A DNA stretch of 64,000 nucleotides from Tardiphaga sp. (lineage in GTDB: Bacteria; Pseudomonadota; Alphaproteobacteria; Rhizobiales; Xanthobacteraceae). Below are positions 43,326-56,400 of the stretch, piece by piece; position 1 is the first letter of the stretch, and every line of letters starts with the position of its first letter. The position numbers and the translations under genes were made by a program. Location of the stretch: positions 62,001-126,000 of the forward strand of contig JASBVG010000009.1 in NCBI GenBank assembly GCA_030147505.1, written 5' to 3'. The notes under the pieces are model-generated. The model saw only the letters and a program-made list of their open reading frames with translations, did not search any database and was not told the DNA's origin.

Positions 43326-44294
43326 ATGACTGATCGTTTTCCGGTCGTCGACGGCATGGGTGCGCTCGACCGCGAGGCGCATCGCTGGGTTCGCCTGCTG
43401 TCGTCCGGGGAGGCGACTGACGTCGATGCCGAAGCGTGTCGCAGATGGTGCGCCCGCGGCGCGGCACATGCCGGGGCATTTGCCGAAGCCAAGCGGTTTT
43501 GGAAAACCCTCGGTGCGGCCGGCGACGGCTGGCGTGCCGACGAAGCGCGACTGGCCGAGCGCCGGCGCATGAGGCACACGATGACCCGCCGCGTCATGCT
43601 CGGGGGCGCGCTCGCGGCCTCGGTTGCCGGCGTTGCCGCGATCCGCCCGCCGCTCGAATTGTGGCCGTCGATCTTCGAGCTCGACGCCAATTACCGCACC
43701 GGTGTGGGCGAGCAGCGGCGGGTTGCCCTCGTTGAGGGCGCATCGGTGCAGATGAACACGCGGACCAGCCTTTCGCTGACCAGCGATCCGCGCAGGATCG
43801 AACTGGTGTCGGGCGAAGCGTCGTTTCAAATCGCATCGCAAGCAATGCCATTCAACGTGTTGGCGGCGGACGGCCGCACGAGTGCTTCCGATGCTCGCTT
43901 CGATATTCGCGTCGACGGTGCGTCCGTGCGCGTGACCAGTCTGTCCGATCATGTCGAGGTTGCACTCGGCGCGCGCAGCGTTCGGTTGCGGGCCTATCAG
44001 CGCGTTACTTACAGTCGCGACGGTCTCGGCGACGCGGTGTCGATCGATCCGGCTGTTGCCGATGCGTGGCGTGAGGGCTTGATCCTTTGCGACAACACGC
44101 CACTGAAGGATGTGGTCGCCGAATTGAACCGCTATCGTTCGGGGCGCATCGTTCTGATGCGTGGCGATCTTGGTGATCTGTCGGTGAGCGGACGCTTCAG
44201 AACGGCCGAGCCCGACCAGGCATTGCTGCAGATCCAGAAGGTCTTCGGCATTCGTGTCCGCAGTCTGCCGGGCGGGCTGACGTTGCTGAGCTGA
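43326..44294 (+). CDS. vreR: FecR/VreR-type anti-sigma factor
   Basis: 322 residues from ATG 43326; ATG 43278 would add 16 residues and cannot be excluded. The cytoplasmic N-terminal DUF4880 domain (about 12-62: REAHRWVRLLSSGEATDVD ... RRWCARGAAHAGAFAEAKRFW) binds the sigma factor. One helix follows (VMLGGALAASVAGVAAI, about 90-106), then the periplasmic FecR domain (about 117-215) and a C-terminal STN-like module (about 245-322: DNTPLKDVVAELNRY ... VSGRFRTAEPDQALLQIQ) that should contact the STN partner. It is the standard inner-membrane anti-sigma factor of cell-surface signalling. It lies 120 bases after the sigma gene and 130 bases before the exoprotein. Confidence 0.88.
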   Translation: MTDRFPVVDGMGALDREAHRWVRLLSSGEATDVDAEACRRWCARGAAHAGAFAEAKRFWKTLGAAGDGWRADEARLAERRRMRHTMTRRVMLGGALAASVAGVAAIRPPLELWPSIFELDANYRTGVGEQRRVALVEGASVQMNTRTSLSLTSDPRRIELVSGEASFQIASQAMPFNVLAADGRTSASDARFDIRVDGASVRVTSLSDHVEVALGARSVRLRAYQRVTYSRDGLGDAVSIDPAVADAWREGLILCDNTPLKDVVAELNRYRSGRIVLMRGDLGDLSVSGRFRTAEPDQALLQIQKVFGIRVRSLPGGLTLLS

Positions 44295-44316
44295 GCGGCC
44301 GTTCACGCGCGGCGCG

Positions 44317-44334
44317 CTGTCACTAAACTTTCAA
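44317..44334 (+). promoter_or_regulatory. Weak Pho-box-like direct repeat upstream of the giant exoprotein
   Basis: CTGTCAC (44317-44323), TAAA, CTTTCAA (44328-44334): 11 of 14 positions fit CTGTCAT-N4-CTGTCAT. It lies about 90 bases before the exoprotein start, a similar distance to the stronger box before the VreA-like gene. Weak on its own; its interest comes from the pairing. Confidence 0.4.
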
Positions 44335-44424
44335 ACAGAAAAAATGAGGAGGTTTCGCTCCGGATGTGTCCTCGTTTTGAGGGGCTGATCGAAATGTGGA
44401 TCTGCCGCGAATTCTGGAGCCGTC

Positions 44425-47400
44425 ATGTCTGCGAAGTCTCGTCATCAGCACAAATCGGAAGCCCGCGACGTCAAGGGAGTATCCCTGATGCAGCCGGTAT
44501 TCGGTGCGTCGCGCCGCGCGCTGCTGTCCGGCGCCAGTGCCGTGGTGGTGGGGGCGATGTTGTTCTCGGTGGACGGGGCGATCGCGCGGTCTCTCAACGG
44601 TAGCAGTGCAGGCGGCGCGGTCTCGGCGCCGAATATCGCGTCGGAAGCGGCCGCACAGGCGGCGCAGCAGGCAGCGGCGGCGGCCCAGCAGTCGCAGCAA
44701 TCACTGGCGCGGGCGGCACGCGCGGTGCAGGACATGCAGGGCATCCAGGCTGCCGCGCGGGCGGCTGCAGCCGCAGCGCAGGTGTCGGTCACGGCGCCGC
44801 TTGCCGTTCCCAACGGGCTCGGTGCGGGCGGTCTGCTGCCCAATATGCCGGCCGGCTGGAGCGGTGCGAATGCGCCGACGCAGAGCGCCGATGGCGCCGG
44901 TCAGACCGAGGTCAATATCCGCCAGACCACGCAGCAGGCGATCCTCAACTGGCAGAGTTTCAATGTCGGTGCGCGCACCACCCTGACCTTCGACCAGCAG
45001 GGCAACGGCAACTGGACCGTGCTCAACCGCGTCGCGGCTGGGGTCGGCCCGAGCCAGATCCTCGGCAACATCAAGGCCGACGGCCAGGTGCTGGTGATCA
45101 ACCGCAACGGCATCGTGTTCGGCGGCAACAGCCAGGTCAATGTCGGGTCGCTGGTGGCGTCGAGCGCGGATATCGACGATACGCATTTCCGCACCAACGG
45201 TCTGTTCAGCACGCAGGTCAATGGCAGCTATGTGCCGAACTTCAGGGCGGCCGGCGGCAAGGTTGTCGTGGAGGCCGGCGCATCGATCGCAACGCATGCG
45301 CCTTCGTCGGTGACGGCGGGGGGCGGCTTCGTGCTGATGATCGGCTCCGAGGTGAGCAATGCCGGCGCCATTGCGACGCCGAAAGGCCAGACTATTCTCG
45401 CAGCCGGCGACGATTTCGCGCTGCGGCGCGGTCTCGGCACCGACGGCAACTCGATCTCGACCACGCGCGGCATCGAGATCGCGCCGCAGATCGCGGTCGG
45501 TAGCGCCAGCGGCCGTGTGGACAACCATGGTTACGTTTTCGCGCAGCAGGGCGATATCACGCTGGCCGGGCGGACGCTGGAGCAGAACGGCGTCCTGATC
45601 GCCACCACCTCGGTGAATACCCGCGGCACCATCCATCTGCTCAATTCGGCGGGCGACCAGCAGGGGCGCATCACGCTCGGCGGCAATGGCGTCACCGCCG
45701 TGCTGCCCGAACTCGATAGCAGCGAGACGGCGCTCGACAGCCAACGCGACGCGCTGATCGCGGCATCGCCAGCCGCGAACCTGCTGCGCCTCACCGCCAA
45801 TCTCGGTCTGTTCGATAATCTGTCCCGTCTCGCGGACCGGCAGGACCAGTCGCGCATCGAGATCGTCACCGGCGGCGTGGTCACCTTCGCGAACCAGTCG
45901 CACACCATGGCGCAGGGCGGGCAGGTGGCCGTCAGCGCCGGCCAGCGCGTCTTCTTGGAGACCGGCGCCAGCATCGATGTCTCCGGCGCGCGCGACGTGG
46001 TCAGGCCGATGTCGGCCAATCAGGTGCGGGTCAATGTGCAGGGTAACGAGCTGCGCGACTCGCCGCAGAACCGCGACAGCGGCGTGCTGCTCAACAAGGA
46101 TGTCTGGATCGATATCCGCGATCTCGTCTTGCTCCCGGCCGGTACCGGTGGCTATGCCAGCGATCGCTACTATACCAAAGGTGGCCTGCTCGAGGTCGGC
46201 GGCTATCTCGCCAACACCGCGCATACGATCGGCGAATGGGCGGCGCTCGGCGGCACCATCACGCTGGCGGCCAAGGACGTGATCGCGCAGCAGGGTGCGC
46301 GCTTCGATATTTCCGGCGGATCGGTCAGCTACGACGGCGGCCGCATCTATTCGACCAAGCTGATCGGCTCCGACGGTCGCATCTACAGTTTCGACAACGC
46401 ACCGGCCGATATGAAGTTCTCCGGCCTCGCCGGTGGCTTTACGCGCACGCATCACGTGCAGGGCCAGGTTCTGGATTCGCTCACGGAAGTGTGGAGCAGC
46501 GTGTTCGACCGCGCGTCATCATGGCGCTACGAGGCGGGCTACACGGTCGGCCGCGATGCCGGCCGGCTCAATCTTGCGACGCCGACGGCGATCATCGAAG
46601 CGGACATCATCGCTGATGTGGTCAGGGGCGAGCGCCAGAATTCTGCGCGGGCAGCAACGGCCGTCGATGGCTACAAGCAGGTTCAGAACGCTGTGCCGCT
46701 GGCCGGCGTGCTCGGCCTTGCCGACTATTCGGCGATCGGCCGCACCGGCCTGTACAACACGGATATTCGTATCGGCGCGGTTGCCGATGTCGCTTCGGGA
46801 CTCACCGCGGCCAGCACGCTCGCGGCCGACCGCGTCAACACGTTCTGGCTCGATGCCGACCGGCTCAGCGGCCAAGGCCTCGGCGGACTCGATCTCGGCA
46901 CCCGCGGCAGCATCGCCATCGATCGCGATCTGACCCTCGCCAATGGCGGCGTGCTCGACATGACCGCGGCGAGTATCGATATCAGTGCGCATGTCACCGC
47001 CCATGGGGGGCGTGTGACCTCGACCAATCTGTTCACCTCGGTTCGCGATGGATCGGCCCTGGAAGAGCTGGTCAACGGCACCAGACCGTCCCTCGCGCTG
47101 CGCGGCGGTGCCGCCATCGACGTCTCGGGCGTTGTCGGCAGCATGACGGGGGATGGCAGCACTTCGGGTCTGCTCGGTCATCTCGATGGCGGCACCGTCA
47201 ACCTGCAGGCCTCGCGCGACCTGACCATTGAGGGCGGCGCGCTGATCGATGCGTCCTCGGGCGCGGCATTGCTGGTCAATGGCAAGGTCAGCGGCGGCAA
47301 GGGCGGAAGCGTCACGCTGGTGAGCGGCACCTCGGTCAATACCGGCGCCGCGGACGCGCGGCTACGCCTCGACGGCGAGATTCGAGGTTATGGCATCGGC

Positions 47401-50400
47401 GGCGCGGGGACGCTGACCGTCGCAACCTCGTCGGTGCTGATCGCGGCGGCCGGATCGCCGACCGCGGACCGGCAATTGCTGCTGACGCCGGAGTTCTTCC
47501 GTCTCGGCTTTTCCAAATACGACATCAACGGCTATCACGGCGTTACCGTTGCCGATGGCACCGGACTCGATATTGTCGCGCCGGTCTACCAGTTGCGCGA
47601 TGTCGCGGCTCTCAATGCTGGCGATCGCGCCGCAGCCTTCGAGGTCGCGCTGGCGCCGCTCTATCTCGACAATCCGATCAAGCGCACGCTGATCCAGCGG
47701 GCCGGCGCCGACCTCGTGCTGCGCTCGCAGCAACTTGTCGCAGGCGGCAATATCGTCGTCGGCGAGGGCGCGACCGTTACGGTCGATCCTGGCCGCAGCA
47801 TCAGCCTGCTCGGCGGCGCGCTGTCGCAGATCGATGTCGAGGGGCGCCTCAATGCGTTCGGCGGCAAGATCGACATCAATATCGACGGGCCGATCCCGTC
47901 GTCGCCCAGCAACGTGTCCCAGAACGCGCATCAACGCGCGATCTGGATCGGTGAGAATGCGGTACTCGATGTCGCGGGGCGATCGGCCGTGGGGCAGGGA
48001 GGCTACGGCAGCGTGCAGGCCGGCGGCACCATTGCCATTGGCGGCAGCCTCGATTGGGAGGCGACCGGCGACGGGGTGACCCAGGACATCGCGGTGATCG
48101 TGCGGCCGGGTGCCTTGCTCGACGCTTCCGGCACGCGCGCCATGCTCGACATTGCGGACGCGACCGGTGTTGCGCCTGTCGAAGTCGCCAGCAACGGCGG
48201 CACCATCGTGCTGAAGTCGACGCACAGCCTGTATCTCGACGGCACCTTCCGTGCACAGGCTGGCGGCACGTCCGCCGCGGGCGGCACACTGGCGATCGTT
48301 TTGGAAACGCCAGCGTTCTCGCGCAGCCCTCTGTACGAGGCGACCGACGCCGTCCGAATTCCACGCGAATTCCTGTTGTCGCAGGTTAATCCCGGCAGTG
48401 GGCTGCGCGCAGATCTGAAGTTCGGAGAAGCGGATGCGGCGATCAGCTATGGTGTCGGTCGCCTCGGCGTCAACCAGATCGATGCTGGCGGCTTCGGCAA
48501 CTTGTCGCTGCTTGTCGACGGCATCCTTTCGTTCGACGGCAATGTCGCTCTGTCCCTGGCACAAAGCATTCGGCTCTATGGCGGTTCCTACGCTTTGAGC
48601 GAGGCTGCGGCCTCCAACGCACAGGTGTCACTCGCTGCTGCATATGTGCGGCTCGCCGCACCAACACGCATTCCGGTCGATTATCAATACATGCCCACCG
48701 TGACGTGGCGCAACGGCGCGTCGTCACGCAGCAGCGATGCATCGTTCCTCGTTCGGGCCGATCACGTCGACATTCGTGATCGCATCGGCTTCGGTGCCCG
48801 TGGCGCGGTCGAGATGAAGACTGGACCTGCCGTGGTGACCGATCGCCGCGGCTTCGACAGTGTGGAGATTGTCAGCCGCGGCGATCTGCGTCTGCTCGGC
48901 GGCCTGAGCGGGCGCGGCCTCAATGGCGACTACACGACGGAACTGCATACGAGGGGCGACCTCACGATCACTGCAGCGCAGATTTATCCCGACAGCGGTG
49001 TCGTTGCCCAGATTGTCGCCGGATATGATCCGGGGCGCGTCCTCGAGATCCGACGTAGCAGTGCCGATGATATCGCGGCACCTTATTCGGTGTTCGGTCA
49101 ACTTTCTCTTGGCGCCCATACCGTGCTTCAGGGCGGCATCGTTCGCGCCCCGATGGGGGTGATCACTATCGGCGAGAACCTGCGGCGAGATTCCAGCGTG
49201 CCCGCGGCGAATGTTCTGCTTCTGCCGGGGAGTGTGACGTCGGTGAGCGCCGCCGGACTGCTGATGCCCTATGGCGGGACGTCCGACGGCCAGAGCTACA
49301 CCTTGGCAGGCAAGACGATCACGCCGCGCGCGCTCGGCACATCGCGGATTTCGTTGTATGGCGATAGTGTCATCGGTAGCAGTGGCGCCATTCTCGATCT
49401 GTCGGGGGGCGGTGAACTGGTTGGCGCAGGTTTTGTCAGTGGTCGCGGCGGTTCAGTCGATGTGATCCGCACGCCGCTTGCCAATGCCAGTCCCGGTCTC
49501 GACTTCAGCTCGGCCAAGAACGGCGTCTATGCGATCGTTCCGACTTATTCTGGCAGCGTCGCGCCGATCGCGCTTGAAGCGAACGCTCCCGCTATCGGTC
49601 AGCAGATCACGCTGCCATCCGATGTCGGCGGCCTGAAGGCCGGCACCTACACACTGATGCCGGCGAATTATGCGTTGCTGCCGGGCGCATTTCGTGTCGA
49701 GATCGGCGCGGCCCATCCCGGACCGATCGTGACCGTCGCGACCGAAACTGGGTCCTATGTCTCGGACGGCTATCTCGGTGTTGCCAGTACCGCGATCCGC
49801 TCGGCGCTCGCCAGTCGCGTGGTCCTCACGCCGTCGGATGTGATGCGGCAGCATTCCAGCTACAACACCATGCGCTACGATGCCTTTGTGTTGGCAGACT
49901 CCGCACGCCGCGGGGGAATTCGTGGCGAAATCCTCGCCGATGCGCACAACCTCATTTTGAATTTTGACTATTCGAAGCAGCGCGCCGATGCGCCCTTGCT
50001 GCAGTTCGACGGGCGCGCGCTGTTCAATACGGCACCGGGCAGCCAGGGCTATGGCGGCGCGGTCTCGGTCACGGCGTTCGATCTGGAAATCCTCGCCAAT
50101 GGCCAGCAGGCGACGGCTGGATTCACCGGCGCATCCGTTCGCGCCGATCAGCTCAATGCGTTCGGTGCACCGCGTCTGCTCATCGGCGGTCGGCTGGATC
50201 TGACTTATGCCGGAACACTGGCGACGTTCGCCGCGACGGGATGGAGCACGACGGTTCGCAGCGGCGCGGTGCTCACCGGCTCGGAGGTTTTCCTGATCTC
50301 GGGACGCAATGGCATCACGGTCGAGCAGGGCGCGTCCATCAACACGCTTGCCGGCGGCGGCGCTGCCTATGATTCCGACGACGGTGTCGTGTTCTCGGCC

Positions 50401-53400
50401 GGCAGCTCCGGCGTGCTTGCGGTGTCCAATGGCTGGATCAACATGCTTGCGCCGATCAGCAATGGCGGTCAGCAGCCGGGTACAATCCGGATCGGCGATT
50501 GCGCCAGTGGCGCGTGCAGCGGCGAAACCACGATCTTCGGCCGAGGTACGATCGCTGTGGGCACGGACAAGGCATTCACGCTTGCGGACAACGTCCGCTA
50601 TGGTGCGGAGAACTTGGTTCTCGCAGTGTCGTCGGTGAATCTCGGCAGTGAGGCGGCTCTCGCGCAGGCGGCAGCCAATCAACAGCTGCCGTCCGGTCTG
50701 TCGATGAACCAGAACATTCTCGCGAGCCTGCTGGCCGGCAATCGCGGTATCGGTGTCCCTGCCGTCAAGACGCTGGTGTTCAATGTCCGCGAGTCCGTCA
50801 ATGTCTATGGCTCGGTGAGCCTCGACACGCTCGACCCCGCCACCGGGGTTTCGTCCATCGAACGCCTCGTGCTCGGCACGCCGGCCATCTACGGCTACGG
50901 CACGGCGACCGACACGGCGATCATCACGACCGGTGAGTTCGTCTGGACGGGGCTGGCGATCAAGCCGCCGACCCGGAGCGATGAGACGGCAGCGGAGCCG
51001 AATACGCCGGGCGGTGCGATCGGCGAACTGCTCGGCAGCAGCACGCTGGACATCGCGGCACAGCGCATCCTGTTCGGTTACGGTCCCAACACCCAGCCTG
51101 AGACCGGCTATTCGGCGGATCGCCTCGCCGTCGGCTTCAGCGCCGTCAACATGCGTGCCAGTGAATCCATCACGGCCAATGCCAAGGGTTCTCTTGGCGT
51201 CTATCACCAGCAGGGCAGCTACGTGCCCGGAACGGGCTACAGCTATAGCGGCGGCGATCTCAATCTGTTCGCGCCGGTGCTGACGGGCGAGGCTGGCTCG
51301 GTCAACCGCATCACCGCGGGCGGCGATATTTTCTTTACGTCCCAGGGCGCCAGCGCGACGAAGCGCGATACGCTTGGCGCGGAGCTCGCTTTCACCGGCC
51401 GCAACGTCACCATCGACGGCAACATTGCGCTCGCCTCCGGCAAGCTTTCGGGGACGGCGGAACAGAATCTCGTTTTGACGAGCAACGCGCAGATCGATCT
51501 GTCCGGCCGCGCGGTCAATTTCTTCGAACAGGCGCGTTACAGCAATGGCGGCGATGTCGTGCTGTCGAGCACGTCGGGCGACATCGTTCAGGCAGCCGGA
51601 TCGGTCATCGATCTGTCCGCCGTCAACAATCGCGGCGGTGCGCTCAAAGCCACCGCGCTGGGTGCCGCCGCCGGCCGTATCGATCTCGCCGGCCGCATCA
51701 TCGGCTCGGCCACCGGCTGGTACGACGCCGGTGGAACCATTGTGCCTTACGATGCCGCCGAGGTGACGATCCGCGCGCAGAGCGTCAGCGATTTCGCCGG
51801 CCTCAACGCGCGCCTGAATGCAGGCGAGGTGTTCGGTGCGCGACGCTTCCAGATCAAGCAGGGCGACCTGGTTCTCGGCAGCGAGGTGAAGGCGCGCAAT
51901 GTCGAGATCATCCTCGATGGCGGAAGCCTCACCGTGAATGGCACCATCGATGCGAGCGGCTACCAGGTCGGTACGATCCGTCTTGCGGCGATGAACGATC
52001 TCGTCATCAACGGGACGCTCGACGCCCATGGCATCGGCATGCGCTTCGACAGCTATGGCAAGATCATCGACAGCCCGAACCGCGCGATCGTCGACCTGAC
52101 GACGCGGCAGGGCACGCTGACGCTGGCAGCCGGCGCCGCGATCGATCTGCGTGCCGGAACCGGTGCCAAGACCGGATCCGGCGCCTATCAGAACGACGGC
52201 GTCGCGCGTGGCACACTGACGCTGAACGCGCCGCGTATCGGCGTGACCAACGACAAGGCCGGCGCGCGCGGCGACGACGGAGCAGATGACGTTGCCGTCA
52301 ATGTGCTGGGCACGCCGCTGATCCGCGGCAGCAAGACCATCGTCGTCAATGCGTTTCGCATCTATGACGACGCGCCGCTCGCTGCGACGCCCGACGTCAC
52401 CGGCCACAAGCCACAGGAGATCACGCAGGACTATCTCGACGATCTCGACGACGACAACAGCAAGTTCTTCGACCGCGCTTTCGCCAATGCAACGCTGCGC
52501 GCGAAACTGAGCGGCCTCGGCAGCTACCATCTGCGTCCGGGCATGGAGATCACCAGCAAGGTCTCGGCAGACAATCCAAATGGCGATCTCACCATTGCGG
52601 GTGATCTCGATCTGTCGGGCTATCGTTACGGCCCGAATGCCGATCGCACATTGGGCTCACCGACCTATGGATTCGGCGAACCGGGAGCGCTGGCGATCCG
52701 CGCCAAGGGCAATATCAACATCTATGGCAGTATCAATGACGGCTTTGCGCCGCCACCGTCCACGCCGGACGACAAGGGCTGGTATCTCGCCGAATGGCGC
52801 GATCCGTACGGCGTATACTACACACCGTTCGGGGCCGAGGTGTCGGTGCCGATCGATGGTGTCGTGCTCGACAAGGGCACGATATTCCCGAAGGACGCAA
52901 CGCTCGGCTACGATGTCTCGACCGATGCGATGATCCTTCCGAACGGCACCATCCTGCCGATCGACGTGACGTTGACGAACAACTATGTCCTGCCGGCAGG
53001 CACGGTGCTGCGGGGCAACGTCTACAACGTCAACGGCAGCGTCGCCTATGCAGCCGGATCGGTGATCCAGCAGGATACGACGGTCACCGGCGGCATGAAA
53101 CTCGGTGCCGGCACGGCGCTTCGCGGCGAAGCTTTTGTCGGCCCATTGACCTGGCCGAAGGGTTTCAAGCTGCCGGCTGCGATCACCGCCAATGCGCAGG
53201 TCGCGATCCCCCGCGGCGCCGTCATTCCGAGCATGACCAAGGTTGAGTTGATCGATGACAAACCCATCGATCTGCGTCCGACCGTGAATGGCGTGCAGGG
53301 GCGCAACTGGGCGCTGGCACCGATGCTGAATCAGGGGGCATCGAGCTGGAGCATGCAATTCACCGCAGGTGCGGATCTCGGCTCGGCCGACCGCCGCATC

Positions 53401-56400
53401 ACGGTGCCCGGCGCGCGAGGTTCCATCGTGCTCGCCGACAACCATGCGATGGCGGACATGAAGGTGGTGCCCGGCGGCACCGGCCTCGTGTTTAACGACA
53501 ATGCACTTCAATATGGCCTGGAGCCGGGCACGCCGGTTCCTCAGGACTATCTGGACTGGGGGTTCTGCCGCGATCTCGGACCAATCTGCGACACCGATCC
53601 GGCACGCATCTCGTATACCTGGGGGGCAGACGGCATCAACTATGACGAGAGCTTCGTGGAGGGCACGCCGGTGCCGTCCTGGGCAATCGATGCAGGTTAC
53701 TGCACCTTCACCGCCTGCAACCAGATCATCAATCCGGTCCGCGATATCACGACGTTCGACTATCTCGCGCCGAATTTCAGCGTCATACGCACCGGTACCG
53801 GCGATCTCGGTGCGTCGGCAGCTGGCGACTTCCGCATGACCTCGCTGTTCGGGTTCTACACTGCAGGCACACCGTCGGCTGCACTCCTGAACGGTAACGG
53901 TGTCGATCCATTCAACCTCTCGCGCAGCGTATCGCTGCTCGGATCGCAGGTGAAGGACTACAGCGCGGCGATGGCGGCCTACCAGGCCTGGTATCCCGAG
54001 CAGGGCGGCAATCTCGACATCACGGTCGGCGGCAGCATCACCGGCGACATCGTTGGTGGTGACGCAGGCCGCATGCCGCGCGAACAGCTTGGCACCGTCG
54101 GTGTTGGTAACTGGCTCTGGCGCCAGGGCACCGGTAGTGCTGCGAGCGGCGCGGGTGCTGTGGCGACGTCCTGGTGGATCAATTTCGGCGCCTATGTTCG
54201 CAACCCGGTAAACAATGGTTCCTCAGAGCCGTTCCTTGTCGGTTTCACCGGGCTCGGAACACTCGGCGGCGGCAATCTGACCATCCGCGCCGACGGCGAC
54301 GCCGGCATTGTCGAGGCGCGGGGGCAGCTGCAGGATTTCCCGCACAGTCAGGGCCTGATTGCGGCTATTGGCAGCACCGGGCGTATTGATGCGGCCGGCA
54401 ACCTTACTTTGACCGGCGGTGGCGATCTTTCGCTACGGGTAGGCGGTACAGTCAATCCCTTTGTCGACGGGACACAGAGCGCGACGATTGGCTCCAACAC
54501 GCAGAAGAACGATCTCAACGGCGCGCTGATCAATCTGCGTGGCCTGACGTCGGTCGAGGCCGCCGCAGTCGGTAATGTCGATCTCACCTACGGCAAGCGC
54601 GACTTCAAGGATATCCGCGCCAACGATCCGTTCACGCCCACAGCGGCGCTCAGCATGGCCGGCCTCGTACTCGTGCCGGGTGACTCCGCTGTCTATATGA
54701 ACACGCCAGGCGATCTCGTTCTCGCCAGCGTCGGCGATCCCGGTCGTGTAACCGTGCTGAACACGTCGCCCTTCACGGCGGGAAGTTCGTCTTACACGCA
54801 GGGCGGCCAGAGCTGGTTCTCGCTCTGGACTGATCGTACCGCCATCAATCTGTTCAGCTCGGGCGGCAACCTGACGCCAGGCACGGATGTCGTGCGTTCC
54901 GTTTCCAATTACGGCAATACGACAGTGGGTGATGTCCGGGTCGTGTATCCGTCGATCCTGCGCGCTACGGCGGCGTCCGGCAGCATCTATTACGGCTTCG
55001 CCATTTCAGCCACGGTGGGGCCATCGAGCGAGAACATCCCGACAATCCTGCTCGCACCATCATCGACAGGTTCGCTGGAATTTCTCGCCGGCAACTCGCT
55101 GTTTGGCGGCGGTTATACAATCAGCATGTCCGGCGCCGACACGCCGATCCCGACTCCGTTCAATCCGGCCTTTGTCGGTTTCAACGGATCCCGGATCGTC
55201 ATCTCGAACACGAGTACGGAAGGCACGCTCGCCAGCAACGGCAAGGCCGTCGCGGGCCTGGAGCGCAACTATCCGCTGTTCGCATTCGGTCCCGATACGC
55301 TGGGCAGCCGTGATCTGCATGCGGGCAGCCAGTCGCCGGCATTGTTCTATGCGGTCGAGGGTGACATTCTCGGCCTGCAATCGGGAGGCGTTCAGAAGTT
55401 CGACGCGAACACGGGTCGCTCCATTCTTACCTGGTACCAGGCGGCGACCGCTGCCCGCATCCGCGCGGGCCGCGACATCGTCGGCAGCGGCGGTCTGATC
55501 CTCAACAATAACGAGACGGATGTCTCGGTCATTCAGGCCGGACGCGACATCACATATGCCAACTGGCAGATCGGCGGCCCGGGCACACTGGAAGTCACCG
55601 CTGGCCGCAACATCTACCAGGCCGACGCGGGGGCGATCACCAGCCTCGGCAAGCTGATTGCGGGTGATAATCGCTTGGGTGCGAGTGTTTCCATGATGGC
55701 TGGGGCCGGTGAGCACGGTCCGGCTTGGCAGGCATTGCTGCGCTATCTCGATCCGGCCAATCAGTTGATGGCTGGCACGCCGCTCGATGGCTCCGGCAAG
55801 GTCGCCAAGACCTATGAGAAGGAACTCGCCACCTGGCTGCTGCAACGTTACGGCTTTGCCGGCAGTGACGCCGAGGCATTGGCCTATTTTACGGCGCTCG
55901 CGCCGGAGCAGCAGCGCATCTTCCTGCGCACGGTGTATTTCGCCGAACTCACGGCCGGCGGGCGCGAATACAACGATCCCAAGAACGTGCGCTATGGCAG
56001 CTATCTGCGTGGCCGCGAGATGATCGCAGCGCTGTTCCCACAGGTCGACGATGCGGGACATCCAAACGCCTATCTCGGCGACATCACCATGTTTGGCGGT
56101 TCTGGCGTTCACACCAATTTCGGTGGCGACATCCAGATGCTGACGCCGGGCGGCCAACTGCTCATCGGCGTCGAGGGCGTCGTGCCGCCGGCTTCGGCCG
56201 GTCTGATGACCCAGGGCGCTGGCAATGTGCAGATCTACAGCCAGGGTAGCGTACTGCTCGGCCTGTCGCGCATCATGACGACATTTGGCGGCGACATCAT
56301 CGCATGGTCCGCGACGGGCGACATCAATGCGGGCCGCGGCGCCAAGACGACGGTGCTCTACACGCCGCCGCGGCGCGTCTACGACAATTACGGCAATGTG

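Noticed and set aside
44364..44603. A possible leader peptide gene (ATG 44364) before the exoprotein, with GAGGAGG upstream
   Set aside because: The spacing from GGAGG to ATG is 11 bases, the frame overlaps the exoprotein start in another frame, and the product looks like a frame shadow. I could not support it.
49453..52530. A 1025-codon open frame on the minus strand inside the giant exoprotein gene, plus similar long antisense frames across it
   Set aside because: The product is Arg/Asp/Ala-rich without any family pattern, and it mirrors the codon bias of the plus-strand gene. Long antisense frames are expected in GC-rich DNA.
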